Source: Nitrospirillum amazonense
GTDB taxonomy: Bacteria; Pseudomonadota; Alphaproteobacteria; Azospirillales; Azospirillaceae
Assembly (NCBI RefSeq): GCF_007828035.1
Contig: NZ_VITV01000006.1
Span: 186,001-250,000, forward strand
Direction: 5' to 3'
Length of the DNA stretch: 64,000 nucleotides
The translations under genes were made by a program, and so were the position numbers. Below, piece after piece: positions 1-9,398 of the stretch; positions within the stretch are counted from its first letter, which is position 1; every line of letters starts with the position of its first letter. The notes below the pieces were generated by a model, which saw nothing but the letters and a program-made list of their open reading frames with translations, ran no database searches and was not told the origin of the DNA.

Positions 1-261
1 TCGGAGGCCAATGAGCTGCTCGACCTGGGCCTGTCGCCGGAGGCCCTGGACAGCGCCATCATCGCCGCAGCCCAGAAGGTTGAGCATTATGAAATCGCCA
101 GCTACGGCTCCGCCATCGCCTGGGCCTTGGCGCTTGGGTACAACGAGGCCGCCGACATCCTGTCCGAAACGCTGGAAGAGGAAAAGAACGCGGACCAGAT
201 CCTGAACAAGGCGTCCCGCACCGTGAACGACACGGCGGCGGAACAGGTCCGTGCGGCCTGA
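1..261 (+). CDS. DUF892 / YciE-YciF-like ferritin-like protein, C-terminal part
   Basis: The first reading frame is open from base 1 and ends at TGA 259-261, giving the last 86 residues of a protein that starts outside the window. The segment AAQKVEHYEIASYGSAIAWA followed by ETLEEEKNADQIL is typical of the DUF892 (YciE/YciF) ferritin-like family, in which helices carry E-x2-H and E-E-x2-A-D iron-site residues. Members are often stress-induced; their biochemical role is little known. Only the last two helices can be seen, so metal-site completeness cannot be judged. Confidence 0.8.
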   Translation, partial: SEANELLDLGLSPEALDSAIIAAAQKVEHYEIASYGSAIAWALALGYNEAADILSETLEEEKNADQILNKASRTVNDTAAEQVRAA

Positions 262-289
262 CGGACCGGAACACTGACACGGCCAGAGC

Positions 290-317
290 AAAAGCCCCGG
301 TCGAGGTCGACCGGGGC
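290..317 (-). terminator. Rho-independent terminator for the minus-strand esterase gene
   Basis: An 11-bp perfect stem (294-304 with 307-317) has a GG centre. Read on the minus strand it is followed by TTTT, directly after the esterase stop codon at 329. The same stem could also act weakly on the plus-strand DUF892 gene, but there is no T run on that side. Confidence 0.7.
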
Positions 318-328
318 CCGCTGGCCAA

Positions 329-1396
329 TCAGGGCGCCTCTCCGAAATCCAGGTTGCGGCTGAAGAAGGGGATGACCTGTTCCTGGATGCGGAACGCCAC
401 ATGGCTGGTGTGGGTGCCCGGATAAATCTCGAAACTGTTGGGAATGTGGTAGGTGTCCAGAGCCTCATGCAGCTTGCCGGCGTCCACCTTCAGACCGTCC
501 TGGTCGCCCACATCGATGGCGATGGCGCGGTACCGGCGCAGCCCCCCGATATACTGGTCCATGAAGGCCAGCGGAGCGTTGGCCGCCCATTTCGCCAACA
601 CCTCCGGCCGCTGCTGCCCATCCTTCACAGGCAGGTCCAGGTACAACGGCGGGTTCTGCGGGTTGGGAGACCAGGCGGCGGCGGTGGCCAGCTGCGCCCG
701 CGCCATGAACGGCAGCGTGCTGGAATCCGCCGGCGCCTTCACCGCCTCCAGCGTTTCCCAGGTCTTGGGGTCGATGGGCCCCAGGGTCCGCGGCGAGAGG
801 CAGCAGGGGCTGAGCATGTAAAGCGCGCCGAAGACATCGGCATGCTTCATGCCGATACGGGAGGTGCCGTAACCGCCCATGGAATGGCCGGCCAGGCCCC
901 GGCTCTCGCGCTTGGCGATGGTGCGGTAGTGCCCGTCGATATAAGTCACCAGGTCGCGGGAAATGAAGGTCTCGAAATCGCCCGTGGTCACCGAGCTGGA
1001 ATACATGGAGCCATTGTGGACCGTCTTGCTGTCCGGCAGGACGACGATCATTTCCCGCGCGCCTTGGGCGTAAGCGCCTTCGATCGTCTGGGGCACATGG
1101 ATTTCCGCCATCCATTGGGCGGCACCGATGGAATAGCCGTGCAGGGCGTAGACCACGGGGTAGCGCTTCTTTGGATTGGCGGCATAGCCGGGGGGCAGAA
1201 CCACGTAGACGTCACGGTCCACGGCATCGCCCTCGAGGTTACCTTCCAACGTGGGGGCATGCACGGTGATATGTTCCACCGTCACCGCGCGGGCGCCAGG
1301 CACCGGGGCGGGGGCCTCCGTTGCCACCTGGGCCCGGGCAGGGCCGACGCCCCCCACCGCCAACGCTATGGCAAGGCAATAGGCCGCTTTTCTCAT
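329..1396 (-). CDS. Exported alpha/beta-hydrolase esterase (esterase D / CE1-like)
   Basis: This 355-residue protein has an N-terminal signal peptide ending near GPARAQ (residue 23). The alpha/beta-hydrolase core includes an oxyanion-side LHGY at about 85-88, the nucleophile elbow G-H-S172-M-G-G, and a late G-T-H-T-S-H that supplies the catalytic histidine. The family (PF00756) includes feruloyl and acetyl-xylan esterases as well as S-formylglutathione hydrolase. Export and the position 35 bp downstream of a GH51 gene favour removal of ester side groups from arabinoxylan in the periplasm. The start has a strong GGGAGGAA ribosome site. The substrate is inferred, not shown. Confidence 0.85.
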   Translation of the reverse strand: MRKAAYCLAIALAVGGVGPARAQVATEAPAPVPGARAVTVEHITVHAPTLEGNLEGDAVDRDVYVVLPPGYAANPKKRYPVVYALHGYSIGAAQWMAEIHVPQTIEGAYAQGAREMIVVLPDSKTVHNGSMYSSSVTTGDFETFISRDLVTYIDGHYRTIAKRESRGLAGHSMGGYGTSRIGMKHADVFGALYMLSPCCLSPRTLGPIDPKTWETLEAVKAPADSSTLPFMARAQLATAAAWSPNPQNPPLYLDLPVKDGQQRPEVLAKWAANAPLAFMDQYIGGLRRYRAIAIDVGDQDGLKVDAGKLHEALDTYHIPNSFEIYPGTHTSHVAFRIQEQVIPFFSRNLDFGEAP

Positions 1397-1431
1397 TCGT
1401 TCCTCCCTGGAATATCATTGGCCTGGGGAAA

Positions 1432-3576
1432 TCACTGGCCGGCGACCCGGGCGGGGCCGCCCATGCGGATCGGAAACTCGTAGATCGAGGTGGAAAGCGC
1501 CGGCACGGTCAGCGGCCCGCGCAAGGACGGGGCCGGCGCCTCGATGATGGTCACCTGCGGGGCGGCACCCACCTTGTTCTGCGCGTCCAGATCCGGCCCG
1601 CACAGCCGCCAGACGCGGCCGGCACCATCGGCCTGCGCCCCCTGGACCGCCAGCGACAGCGGTTGCGACTGGAAAGTGGCGTTGACCACGGCGACCCGCA
1701 GCGAGCGCCGGTCGGGGCTGAGGCCGGCGACGATGTCCAGCGGATGGGTCGGGCTGCCCGACTTCACCTGGGGGTGATCGTAGCCCACCGCGAACTTCGG
1801 GTCCGGGGGTGGCGCGTCGCCCGTCACCGCCACGGGTATGACACCGGCACCGAACCGCTCCCCATAGAGTTTGAAGACCTGGCCCGTCGCGTTCAGGGTG
1901 GCTCCCGCCGGCGTCACGTCCAGGGTGGAGATGCCGAAGGTGAAGGCGCTCATGCGGATGAAGTCCGAATGGCGCAGCATCTCCTGCATCACCATGGAAT
2001 AGGCCAGCGCCAGCTTCAGGGTGGGTTTGTTGCCGGCCCCGATGTAGGCGTACTCATCAATGGACAGGAAAATGGGCTTCTGCGTCATCGCCGGGAAGCG
2101 CCGCTGGTAGATGGCCCATTCCTCCGCCTTCATGCGCACCTGGTTGGCGGGGGCGCGGGCGAATTCCATCAGCTCGTCCGCCGGCGGGGCGTCGGGGCGC
2201 TTCTCCACCGTGTCATACCAATGCTCGCTCAGGCCGTCGAAGTCGCCCCAGGCCTTGGCCAGCAACCCGCCGGTCCAGTCATTCTCGGTCCCGAACTTGG
2301 CCTGGATGCTCTCCAGGCTGGCGTTCTCCTTGGCGTCGCGCGGATGCATCTGGTCCGGCATGGCGCCGGAGCCGATCAGGGTGATGGTGGGGTCCACGGC
2401 CCGCATCGCGGCGGCGAACTCGCGGTGCTTGATCATGAAATAGTCCAGCGAGGTGCGGCCGATCTGCCACCAGCCGTAAGGCTCGTTCCCGATGTTCCAG
2501 TAGCGCACGCCATAGGGCTCGGAATGGCCATTGGCGGCGCGCTTGGCACCCCATTCGCTGGTCGCCGGGCCGTTCAGGTATTCCACCTCCTCCGCCGCCG
2601 AATGGGCGTCGCCCAGGCCGGCGTTGACCGTCACATAGGGGTCCACCCCCAGCAGGCGGGTCAGCGCCATGTACTCGTCCATGCCAAGGTCATTGGGCTG
2701 CATGGCGCTCCAGGCGTAATCGTAGACGGGAGGCCGCCGGTCGCGCGGGCCCAGGGCCTGATGCCAATCCCAGTTCGACAGGAAGTTCCCGCCCGGCAGG
2801 CGCCAGAAGCCGGAGTGCAGCGACTTCAGCACGGCGATGGTGTCCGCCCGCCAGCCGTCCACATTGTCCGCCGGCATGAGGGTGACGGTGCCCACGCGGA
2901 AGAAGCCGGCGCCGGCGCCTGTCACCTCGAACCGCGCGTCCGCCGTGTCGGCCCCTGGCTTGAACGCGAAATCCAGGCTCTGCCATTCCGCCGTCAGCGG
3001 CGGCAGGGTGACCGCCTGGCGGTCGCCCGCGCCCGGCCCCCAGACCAGCGCCACCGTCAGCACCGTGCCCGGGGTTCCGTTGGCGACGATATGTCCGACA
3101 TATTCACGCCCCTGCGCCACGCCCAGCCCGCCCTGGCCGAAGCCATGCGGCGCGGCCGCGTCCACCGCCACGCGAACGCTCTGCGCACCGACATAGGGCT
3201 GGGCCCGGTCCATGGTCACCGCCGCCTCATCGCCGATGGGGCGCCATTTGCGATTGACCAGGGCCGGCTTGCCCTCCACCGACAAGGGCTGCGGCGGGTC
3301 CTTTCCCTCGGCGACGACGGGGAAGTAGAACTTGCGGTCATCCAGCAGTTCCGCCCACAGCGCACGGTTCATGAGGCCGCCGATGGGTTCGATGAACATG
3401 CCATAGGCGTAGGGCGTGACGGCGGCGCTGGCGCGCGTGGCGTCGATCCGCGCGACGACGGGCCGCGCGATGACGGGGCGCGTTGTCACGGGTTCCGCCG
3501 CCGCGTGCGCGGCACTACCCAGCAATATTGTCGAAAGCGCGAGAACCGCCCCCAGGCGGCTGTGCGTGGCTGCCAT
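1432..3576 (-). CDS. Exported GH51-type alpha-L-arabinofuranosidase
   Basis: This 714-residue protein begins at ATG 3574-3576, behind a GGGAGGGAAC ribosome site; an upstream extension to 3678 would spoil the signal peptide MAATHSRLGAVLALSTILLG. Residues after about 60 match the GH51 TIM barrel: MFIEPIGGLMNRALWAELL, WRLPGGNFLSNWDW, the acid/base in N-I-G-N-E365-P-Y, and a likely nucleophile in S-I-D-E508-Y. The middle holds a carbohydrate-binding-like beta-sandwich of the sort seen in exported members. It would remove arabinose side chains from arabinoxylan or arabinan. It is the first gene of a two-gene operon with the esterase and is transcribed away from the GH39 gene, under a LacI-type palindrome at 3664-3677. 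Confidence 0.9.
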   Translation of the reverse strand: MAATHSRLGAVLALSTILLGSAAHAAAEPVTTRPVIARPVVARIDATRASAAVTPYAYGMFIEPIGGLMNRALWAELLDDRKFYFPVVAEGKDPPQPLSVEGKPALVNRKWRPIGDEAAVTMDRAQPYVGAQSVRVAVDAAAPHGFGQGGLGVAQGREYVGHIVANGTPGTVLTVALVWGPGAGDRQAVTLPPLTAEWQSLDFAFKPGADTADARFEVTGAGAGFFRVGTVTLMPADNVDGWRADTIAVLKSLHSGFWRLPGGNFLSNWDWHQALGPRDRRPPVYDYAWSAMQPNDLGMDEYMALTRLLGVDPYVTVNAGLGDAHSAAEEVEYLNGPATSEWGAKRAANGHSEPYGVRYWNIGNEPYGWWQIGRTSLDYFMIKHREFAAAMRAVDPTITLIGSGAMPDQMHPRDAKENASLESIQAKFGTENDWTGGLLAKAWGDFDGLSEHWYDTVEKRPDAPPADELMEFARAPANQVRMKAEEWAIYQRRFPAMTQKPIFLSIDEYAYIGAGNKPTLKLALAYSMVMQEMLRHSDFIRMSAFTFGISTLDVTPAGATLNATGQVFKLYGERFGAGVIPVAVTGDAPPPDPKFAVGYDHPQVKSGSPTHPLDIVAGLSPDRRSLRVAVVNATFQSQPLSLAVQGAQADGAGRVWRLCGPDLDAQNKVGAAPQVTIIEAPAPSLRGPLTVPALSTSIYEFPIRMGGPARVAGQ

Positions 3577-3663
3577 TGTTCCCTCCCAGGTGGGCCCTTC
3601 CCTGACGGGTTGCCCGGTTTTTGCCCCCCGTCCGTGACGGCGGGAGGTGTGCATGTCGCGCAA

Positions 3664-3677
3664 TGTGAGCGCTAACA
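3664..3677. promoter_or_regulatory. LacI-type operator between GH51 and GH39 genes
   Basis: TGTGAGCGCTAACA is a near-perfect 14-bp palindrome with the central CG typical of LacI-family operators. It lies in the divergent control region 3577-3767, 88 bp before the GH51 start. Related palindromes lie before the TonB receptor at 9921-9934 (12 of 14 bases the same) and 9771-9784. Confidence 0.6.
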
Positions 3678-3767
3678 TGATTTAATTGTCTGAGTATTTG
3701 ATTTGGAGTCAAGATGTGTCAGGGTGGCGCCACAAAAAACGGGCAGCCACAAAAACGGGAGGAACGG

Positions 3768-5489
3768 GTGGCGTCGGGCGATTGGCGGAGCGAGGACGGC
3801 CGGAGGGGCCGGGCGGCCCGGCGGCGGAGGCGGATGCGCACCTTGGCGGCCGGCCTGCTGGCCCTGAGCCTATCGTCCGGGCTGGGGCTGGGCCAGCCCG
3901 TGCCGACACCGGTGTCCATCACCGTGGACCTGGCCCATCCGGTGGGCCCCGCCCATCCCCTCTACGCCTGGTTCGGCTATGACGAGGCCAACTACACCAC
4001 CATGCGGGATGGCCGGGCCCTGCTGACCGAACTGCACGACCTGGCGCCGGTGCCGGTGCACGTCCGCACCCATCATCTGCTGAGTTCCGGTGACGGCGTT
4101 GCGGCCCTGAAATGGAGTTCGACCAACGTCTATTCCGAGGATGCGGCCGGCAACCCCGTCTACGACTTCCACATCCTGGACGGGATTTTCGATGCCTACC
4201 GCGATGCCGGCGTGGTGCCCATGGTGGAACTGGGCTTCACCCCCAAGGCCCTGGCCAGCGGCACAGGAACCTATGAGGACGTCTACCCCGACGCCGCCAT
4301 CGGCGGTACCGTGCACAGCCCGCCCAAGGATTACGCCAAGTGGCGGGCGCTGATCTGCACCGTGGTGGCCCACCTGGCGGACCGCTATGGCCGACAGACC
4401 GTGGCCGGCTGGTATTTCGAGGTGTGGAACGAGCCGGACATCCCCTACTGGCACGGCACGCCCACCCAATATTTCCAGCTGTACGACACCACCGTCGCGG
4501 CGGTGCGGTCCGTGCTGCCCCAGGCCAAGGTGGGTGGCCCCGCAACCACCGGGCCCGGCGGGGCTAGCGGCGCCCAGTTCCTGAAGGACTTCCTGGACCA
4601 CGTCGCCGCCACGCGGGCGCCGTTGGACTTCATCTCCTTCCACGCCAAGGGACAGCCCACCATCCAGGACGGGCAGGTCACCATGGGCCTGGCGCAGGAA
4701 CTGACGGACGTGGACAAGGGCTTCGCCCTGATCGCCAGCCACCCGGAATTCCGACCCCTGCCCATCATCCTGTCGGAGGCCGACCCCGAGGGCTGCGCCG
4801 CCTGCTCCATGACCGTCAACCCCGCCAACGCTTATCGCAACGGCGCCCTTTATCCCGCCTATACCGCCGCCGCCTACAAGCGCCTGTTCGAGCTGGCCGA
4901 CCGGCACGGCGTCAACCTGCTCGCCATGCTGAGCTGGTCGTTCGAGTTCGAGGGCCGGGCCTATTTCGAAGGCTTTCGCGACCTGTCGACCAATGGCGTC
5001 GACAAGCCCATCCTGAATTTCTTCCGGATGGCGGCGATGCTGCGCGGCACCCGCGTCGCCACCACCGGCCCCCATTCCCGCTCGGCGGCCGATATCATCG
5101 CCCACGGCGTGCGCGACGCGCCGGACATCGATGCCCTGGCCACCGCCGACGCACGCGGCGCCGCCGTGATGGTGTGGAACTATCATGACGAAGCGAAGCC
5201 GGCCGGCGGCACGACCGTGGCGCTAACCCTCACCGGCCTGCCCAAGGCGGCGTCGCGGGTGCGGTTCAGCCACTACCGCATCGATGACCGCCACTCCAAC
5301 GCCTACACCGCCTGGCAGGCCATGGGGTCACCGCAGGACCCAACCCCGGCGCAACTGGCGGAGCTGAAGGGGCAGGCCGGGCTACAACTGATGGAATCGC
5401 CTCGTTGGCTGGCGCCCTCGGGCGGCACTGCCACCCTCATCCTGGATATGCCGCGCCAGTCGGTCTCGCTACTGGCGCTGGATTGGTAA
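3768..5489 (+). CDS. Exported GH39-family beta-xylosidase-like glycoside hydrolase
   Basis: The protein is 573 residues if it starts at GTG 3768, which has GGGAGGAA five bases upstream. ATG 3834 is an alternative and would give a shorter, less basic signal sequence. The hydrophobic segment AAGLLALSLSSGLGLG is the signal core. The barrel shows DFHILDGIFDAYRDAGVVPM, the acid/base in W-N-E222-P-D and the likely nucleophile in L-S-E337-A-D, all usual for GH39 beta-xylosidases. A C-terminal beta-sandwich follows from about residue 440. It would release xylose from xylo-oligosaccharides in the periplasm, together with the divergent GH51 enzyme and the downstream GH3 enzyme. Family assignment is firm; the exact substrate is inferred. 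Confidence 0.85.
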   Translation: MASGDWRSEDGRRGRAARRRRRMRTLAAGLLALSLSSGLGLGQPVPTPVSITVDLAHPVGPAHPLYAWFGYDEANYTTMRDGRALLTELHDLAPVPVHVRTHHLLSSGDGVAALKWSSTNVYSEDAAGNPVYDFHILDGIFDAYRDAGVVPMVELGFTPKALASGTGTYEDVYPDAAIGGTVHSPPKDYAKWRALICTVVAHLADRYGRQTVAGWYFEVWNEPDIPYWHGTPTQYFQLYDTTVAAVRSVLPQAKVGGPATTGPGGASGAQFLKDFLDHVAATRAPLDFISFHAKGQPTIQDGQVTMGLAQELTDVDKGFALIASHPEFRPLPIILSEADPEGCAACSMTVNPANAYRNGALYPAYTAAAYKRLFELADRHGVNLLAMLSWSFEFEGRAYFEGFRDLSTNGVDKPILNFFRMAAMLRGTRVATTGPHSRSAADIIAHGVRDAPDIDALATADARGAAVMVWNYHDEAKPAGGTTVALTLTGLPKAASRVRFSHYRIDDRHSNAYTAWQAMGSPQDPTPAQLAELKGQAGLQLMESPRWLAPSGGTATLILDMPRQSVSLLALDW

Positions 5490-5550
5490 CGACGGCCCCG
5501 GCCGACCTTGAAAGCACTTGAGAAAAGAACAAGGAATGGGAAGGAAAAGA

Positions 5551-8232
5551 ATGCGTTATCGCCCCCTCACACGCGCGCTCCTGCTCGGCGCCGCCTTCTT
5601 CGCCGCCAGCACCCAGGTGCGCGCGGACCAGCCCGCCTCCCCCGCCGTCGGCGAGGCGTGGCAAAAGGCGCAAAGCCTGGTCGCCCGCATGACCCTGGAT
5701 GAGAAGCTGGGCCAGTTGGTCAACGTGGCGCCCGCCATCCCCCGGCTGGACATCCCCGCCTACAACTGGTGGACGGAATCGCTGCACGGTGCCATCGGCG
5801 CCGTCCCCACCACCAACTTCCCCGAGCCCATCGGCCTGGCCGCCACCTTCGACGCGCCCCTGGTGCACGACGTGGCGGGGACCGTCAGCGTGGAGGTGCG
5901 CGCCCTGCACACCCTGGGCCGCGCCACCGGCCACCTGGGTCGCATCGGCACCGGGCTGGACACCTGGTCGCCCAACATCAACATCTACCGCGACCCGCGC
6001 TGGGGCCGCGGCCAGGAAACCTATGGCGAGGATCCCTATCTGACGGCGCGCCTGGCGGTGGCCTTTGTCGGCGGCATGCAAGGGCCCAACCCCGACCTGC
6101 CGGACGTGGTGGCCACACCCAAGCATTTCGCCGTGCACAGCGGCCCGGAATCGACCCGCCATGCCGCCAACGTCTACGTCTCGCCGCACGACCTGGAGGA
6201 CACCTACCTGCCCGCCTTCCGCGCCGCCATCGTGGAGGCGCGCGCCGGATCCATCATGTGCGCCTACAACCGCATCGACGGGCAGCCGGCCTGCGCCAGC
6301 GACCTTCTGCTGAAGGACCATCTGCGCGGCGCCTGGCACTTCACCGGCTATGTCGTGTCGGACTGCGACGCGGTGAAGGACATCGCCGACAATCATAAAT
6401 ACGCGCCCGACCAGGCCGCCGCGGTGGCCGCCGCCCTGAAGGCCGGGGTGGACAACGAGTGCAACGTCGCCACGCTGTTCGGCGGGGGCGGCGGGCTGGC
6501 GGCGCGTTACAAGGAGGCGTACACGCGCGGCCTGATCGGTGCGGCGGACATCGACCTGGCGCTGGTGCGCCTGTTCTCCGCCCGCTACCGCAACGGCGAC
6601 CTGCCCGGCCTGGATCGTCCCAAGCAGGACGTGCCCGTCCAGGCCATCGGCACGGCGGAGCATCAGCAGCTGGCGCGCAAGGTGGCCGGTGAAAGCATGG
6701 TGCTGCTGAAGAACGACGGCGTGCTGCCCCTGAAACCCGGCGTCAAGGTGGCGGTGATCGGCCCGCATGGCGATTCCACCCGCGTGCTGCGCGGCAACTA
6801 TTCCTCGGCCCTGTCGGCCCCGCCCGTGTCGGTGCTGGACGGCCTGCGCCAGGTGATGCCCGGCGCCCGCATCACCCACGTCCCCTTCAACGAGACCGTC
6901 ATGGACGGTGACCCGGTGCCCACGTCCGCCTTGGTGACGCCCGACGGCAAACCAGGCGTGCGGGCGCAATATTTCAACGCCAACGGTCCGGTGAAGGCCC
7001 CGGCGCCGGACGCGCCCTTCGGCTCCATGCCGCCGCTGGAGGTGACGTCCAAGCCCGTGCTGACACGGGTGGAGGCTGGTGTGGGCGGCAGCGGCCATGA
7101 CCAGAAGACGGTGGCGGAGAATTACCGTGTGGTCTGGACGGGCTTCCTGGTACCCCCTGAATCCGGCACCTATCGCCTGGGCATGACCGGATTCTCCGGC
7201 GGGGAGTTCGAGTTCGATGGCCGCCGCGTGGACCTGGGCACGCCGCTGTGGGGTGACCTGCCCAAGCTGGAAACCGTGACCCTGGAAAAGGGCAAGCGCT
7301 ATCCCATCCGTGTCGCCACCGACGTGCACAGCATGGGCGGGGTGGAATTCCTGTGGAAGCGGGTAGCGCCGGCCGCCGCCGCTGACGGTGACCTCGCCAC
7401 GGCCGTGGCCGACGCCGACGTTATCGTCGCCGCCGTGGGCCTGAGCGCCGACCTTGAGGGCGAGGAGATGAAGCGCCAGATCGAGGGCTTCGCCGGCGGC
7501 GACAAGACCTCCCTCGACCTGCCCTCGGAACAGCGCCGCCTGTTGCAGGCGGCCAAGGCCACGGGCAAGCCGGTGGTGGTGGTCCTGCTGAACGGCAGCC
7601 CGCTGGATCTGTCCTGGGCCAGGGACAACGCCGCCGCCATCGTGGAGGCCTGGTACCCCGGCCAGGCGGGGGGCCTGGCCGTCGCCGACGTGCTGTCGGG
7701 CAAGACCAACCCGGCCGGCCGCCTGCCGCTGACCTTCTACCGCAGCGTGGCCGATCTGCCGCCCTTCGACGATTACGCCATGACGGGCCGCACCTATCGC
7801 TACTTCACCGGCCAGGCCGTCTACCCCTTCGGCTACGGCCTGTCCTACACCCGCTTCGACTACGGCCCCGTGACCGTGGAGCCGACGCACGGCGGCGCCG
7901 AGAACGGCGTGCGCGTGACGGCCACGGTGACCAACACCGGCGATCGCGCAGGCGACGAGGTGGCGCAGCTGTACCTCAAGCCGCCGGCGTTCGAGGGAGC
8001 GCCCCGCCTGGCATTGCGCGGTTTCCAGCGCCTTTCCCTGGCGCCGGGTGAAAGCCGCACGGTATCGTTCGAGCTGTCGCCCCGCGACCTCAGCTTCGTC
8101 ACCCGCGACGGCGACCGCCAGGTCATGGCCGGCACCTACCAGGTCAGCGTCGGTTCCGGCCAGCCGGACAGCGGCGTGGCCGTGAAGCAGGCGCAGTTCG
8201 CCACCACGGCGGCGCTGTCCATCGAGCGGTAA
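5551..8232 (+). CDS. Exported GH3 beta-glycosidase with inserted PA14 domain (beta-xylosidase/glucosidase)
   Basis: ATG 5551 (MRYRPLTRALLLGAAFF) is preferred over in-frame starts at 5518 and 5536, because it follows an AAGGAAAAG ribosome site and opens directly into a signal peptide. The 893-residue protein has the GH3 N-terminal barrel (GRGQETYGEDPYL, TPKHFAVHSGPE, nucleophile in V-V-S-D271-C-D), the C-terminal alpha/beta sandwich (KVAVIGPHGDST), a PA14-like insert at about residues 460-600 (RAQYFNANG, GTYRLGMTGFSGG), and a final fibronectin-like domain (EVAQLYLKPP). PA14 inserts shape the active site and restrict substrates to short oligosaccharides in this family. It lies 61 bp after the GH39 gene and is probably cotranscribed with it. 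Confidence 0.9.
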   Translation: MRYRPLTRALLLGAAFFAASTQVRADQPASPAVGEAWQKAQSLVARMTLDEKLGQLVNVAPAIPRLDIPAYNWWTESLHGAIGAVPTTNFPEPIGLAATFDAPLVHDVAGTVSVEVRALHTLGRATGHLGRIGTGLDTWSPNINIYRDPRWGRGQETYGEDPYLTARLAVAFVGGMQGPNPDLPDVVATPKHFAVHSGPESTRHAANVYVSPHDLEDTYLPAFRAAIVEARAGSIMCAYNRIDGQPACASDLLLKDHLRGAWHFTGYVVSDCDAVKDIADNHKYAPDQAAAVAAALKAGVDNECNVATLFGGGGGLAARYKEAYTRGLIGAADIDLALVRLFSARYRNGDLPGLDRPKQDVPVQAIGTAEHQQLARKVAGESMVLLKNDGVLPLKPGVKVAVIGPHGDSTRVLRGNYSSALSAPPVSVLDGLRQVMPGARITHVPFNETVMDGDPVPTSALVTPDGKPGVRAQYFNANGPVKAPAPDAPFGSMPPLEVTSKPVLTRVEAGVGGSGHDQKTVAENYRVVWTGFLVPPESGTYRLGMTGFSGGEFEFDGRRVDLGTPLWGDLPKLETVTLEKGKRYPIRVATDVHSMGGVEFLWKRVAPAAAADGDLATAVADADVIVAAVGLSADLEGEEMKRQIEGFAGGDKTSLDLPSEQRRLLQAAKATGKPVVVVLLNGSPLDLSWARDNAAAIVEAWYPGQAGGLAVADVLSGKTNPAGRLPLTFYRSVADLPPFDDYAMTGRTYRYFTGQAVYPFGYGLSYTRFDYGPVTVEPTHGGAENGVRVTATVTNTGDRAGDEVAQLYLKPPAFEGAPRLALRGFQRLSLAPGESRTVSFELSPRDLSFVTRDGDRQVMAGTYQVSVGSGQPDSGVAVKQAQFATTAALSIER

Positions 8233-8251
8233 GCCGAAGTCCGCGCGCGGC

Positions 8252-8307
8252 CCAGTCTACGCCTTGCCAGTCTACGCCTTGAAAGACTGCTACGCCTTGA
8301 AAGACTG
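8252..8307. repeat. Nested short tandem repeats at the 3' end of the FadR-type gene
   Basis: Two copies of CCAGTCTACGCCTTG stand side by side (8252-8266, 8267-8281), and two copies of an 18-base unit, CTACGCCTTGAAAGACTG, at 8272-8289 and 8290-8307. The second copy contains the stop codon and last codons of the minus-strand regulator gene, so the gene end has been duplicated into the spacer. Confidence 0.85.
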
Positions 8308-9027
8308 GGCCGTGTCGCGCAGCGCCTCGGTGATCAGCAGGCGCATGGCGTCGCGCGCCGCCTCGGCATCGCGGGCGGCGACGGCGTTCAGGACGTAGCG
8401 GTGCAGGGGGATGGGGTCGCGCAGCACCACCCCCTCGCGCAGCTTGTGGATGGTGCTCCACCGCACCGCCGCCCCGATGCTGACCGCCAGCGAGCCGATG
8501 AGCGGATTGCTGCTGGCCTCCAGCAGGGTGTCGTGGAAGTCGGCATCGGCGGCCTGCCCCTCCTCCGCCGCCAGGGTGTGGCGATCCATTATGTCCAGCG
8601 CCGCCGTCATTCGGGCCAGCTGTTCCTCGGTGCGCCGCTCCGCCGCCAGGGCGGCGATGCCCGGTTCCACGATCATGCGCAGCTCGAACAGGCTGTAGAT
8701 GAAGTCCTTGCTGGGCTCAGCCGCGAAATGCCAGGCCAGGACGTCGGGATCCAGCAGGTTCCAGCGCGACCGGGCGCAGACCTGGGTGCCGCTTTTGGGC
8801 CGGCTCTCCACCAGCCCCTTGGCCGCCAGGATGCGCAACGCCTCGCGATAGGCGGAGCGGGAGACCTTCAGCCGCTCGGCGTTGACGATCTCATTCTCCA
8901 GGACATCGCCCGGCTGGTAGCGGCCGGTGACGATGTCGGTGCCCAGCTTTCGGGCCAGGGAGCCGTGCAGCCGACCCATCGGGGAACCCCGGCCCAGACG
9001 GGTCAGCCCGGCGATCAATTCATCCAT
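8290..9027 (-). CDS. FadR/GntR-family transcriptional regulator with FCD domain
   Basis: The start chosen is ATG 9025-9027 (MDELIAGLTRLG), giving 245 residues; a longer frame to 9132 has no supporting ribosome site. Residues about 15-85 form a GntR winged helix (LARKLGTDIVTGRYQPGDVL, LKVSRSAYREALRILAAKGL). The rest is an FCD ligand-binding domain with D-A-D-F-H and later H residues that usually hold a metal and an organic acid. The family responds to sugar acids and related metabolites. It is convergent with the GH3 gene. Control of the neighbouring sugar genes, for instance in response to a uronic acid from xylan, is possible but not shown. Confidence 0.85.
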   Translation of the reverse strand: MDELIAGLTRLGRGSPMGRLHGSLARKLGTDIVTGRYQPGDVLENEIVNAERLKVSRSAYREALRILAAKGLVESRPKSGTQVCARSRWNLLDPDVLAWHFAAEPSKDFIYSLFELRMIVEPGIAALAAERRTEEQLARMTAALDIMDRHTLAAEEGQAADADFHDTLLEASSNPLIGSLAVSIGAAVRWSTIHKLREGVVLRDPIPLHRYVLNAVAARDAEAARDAMRLLITEALRDTAQSFKA

Positions 9028-9167
9028 ACGACAATCCGCCGGCGCTGACGTCCACAGGGCGGCCCCACGATAGGCCACCGCCAGCACCGTTGTAACATTC
9101 GCGGCGGCAACGGCACCAGCCATCGCCGGCACCGCATCCGTCGACGGCCCATCTTGGGCAGGGTCTC

Positions 9168-9398
9168 TTACCGCGGATCGTAGCCCGGCTTCTTATAAAG
9201 GGTCGTGGGCTTGTCCACGATGTCGGGCTTGTAGACCGTATCCACCCAGTCGGCGGGATCGACGTCTTCGATGCTGATGGAAACCGATGCCTCGCTGCTG
9301 CCCATGTGGGTCATGAGGGTCCGGGTCAGTTCCTCGGCCAGCTTGGCTTTCTGCGCTTCGCTGCGGCCGGCGTACATCTTCACGATGATGTGGGGCAT
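9168..9398 (-). CDS. 4-oxalocrotonate tautomerase family protein, PptA-like
   Basis: This 76-residue protein begins Met-Pro. After Met removal, Pro1 would be the general base of the tautomerase superfamily. The sequence PHIIVKMYAGRSEAQKAKLA followed by VSISIEDVDPADW resembles the dimeric PptA (YdcE) group, about 77 residues. It would interconvert keto and enol forms of a small acid; the natural substrate of this group is not settled. It lies 140 bp upstream of the FadR-type gene on the same strand and could be cotranscribed. Confidence 0.85.
   Translation of the reverse strand: MPHIIVKMYAGRSEAQKAKLAEELTRTLMTHMGSSEASVSISIEDVDPADWVDTVYKPDIVDKPTTLYKKPGYDPR

Noticed and set aside
5437-7890. Long minus-strand open frame (817 codons) opposite the GH3 gene
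   Set aside because: Its His/Gly/Gln/Arg-rich translation has no family features and mirrors a clearly conserved gene on the plus strand. Long antisense frames are expected in GC-rich DNA.
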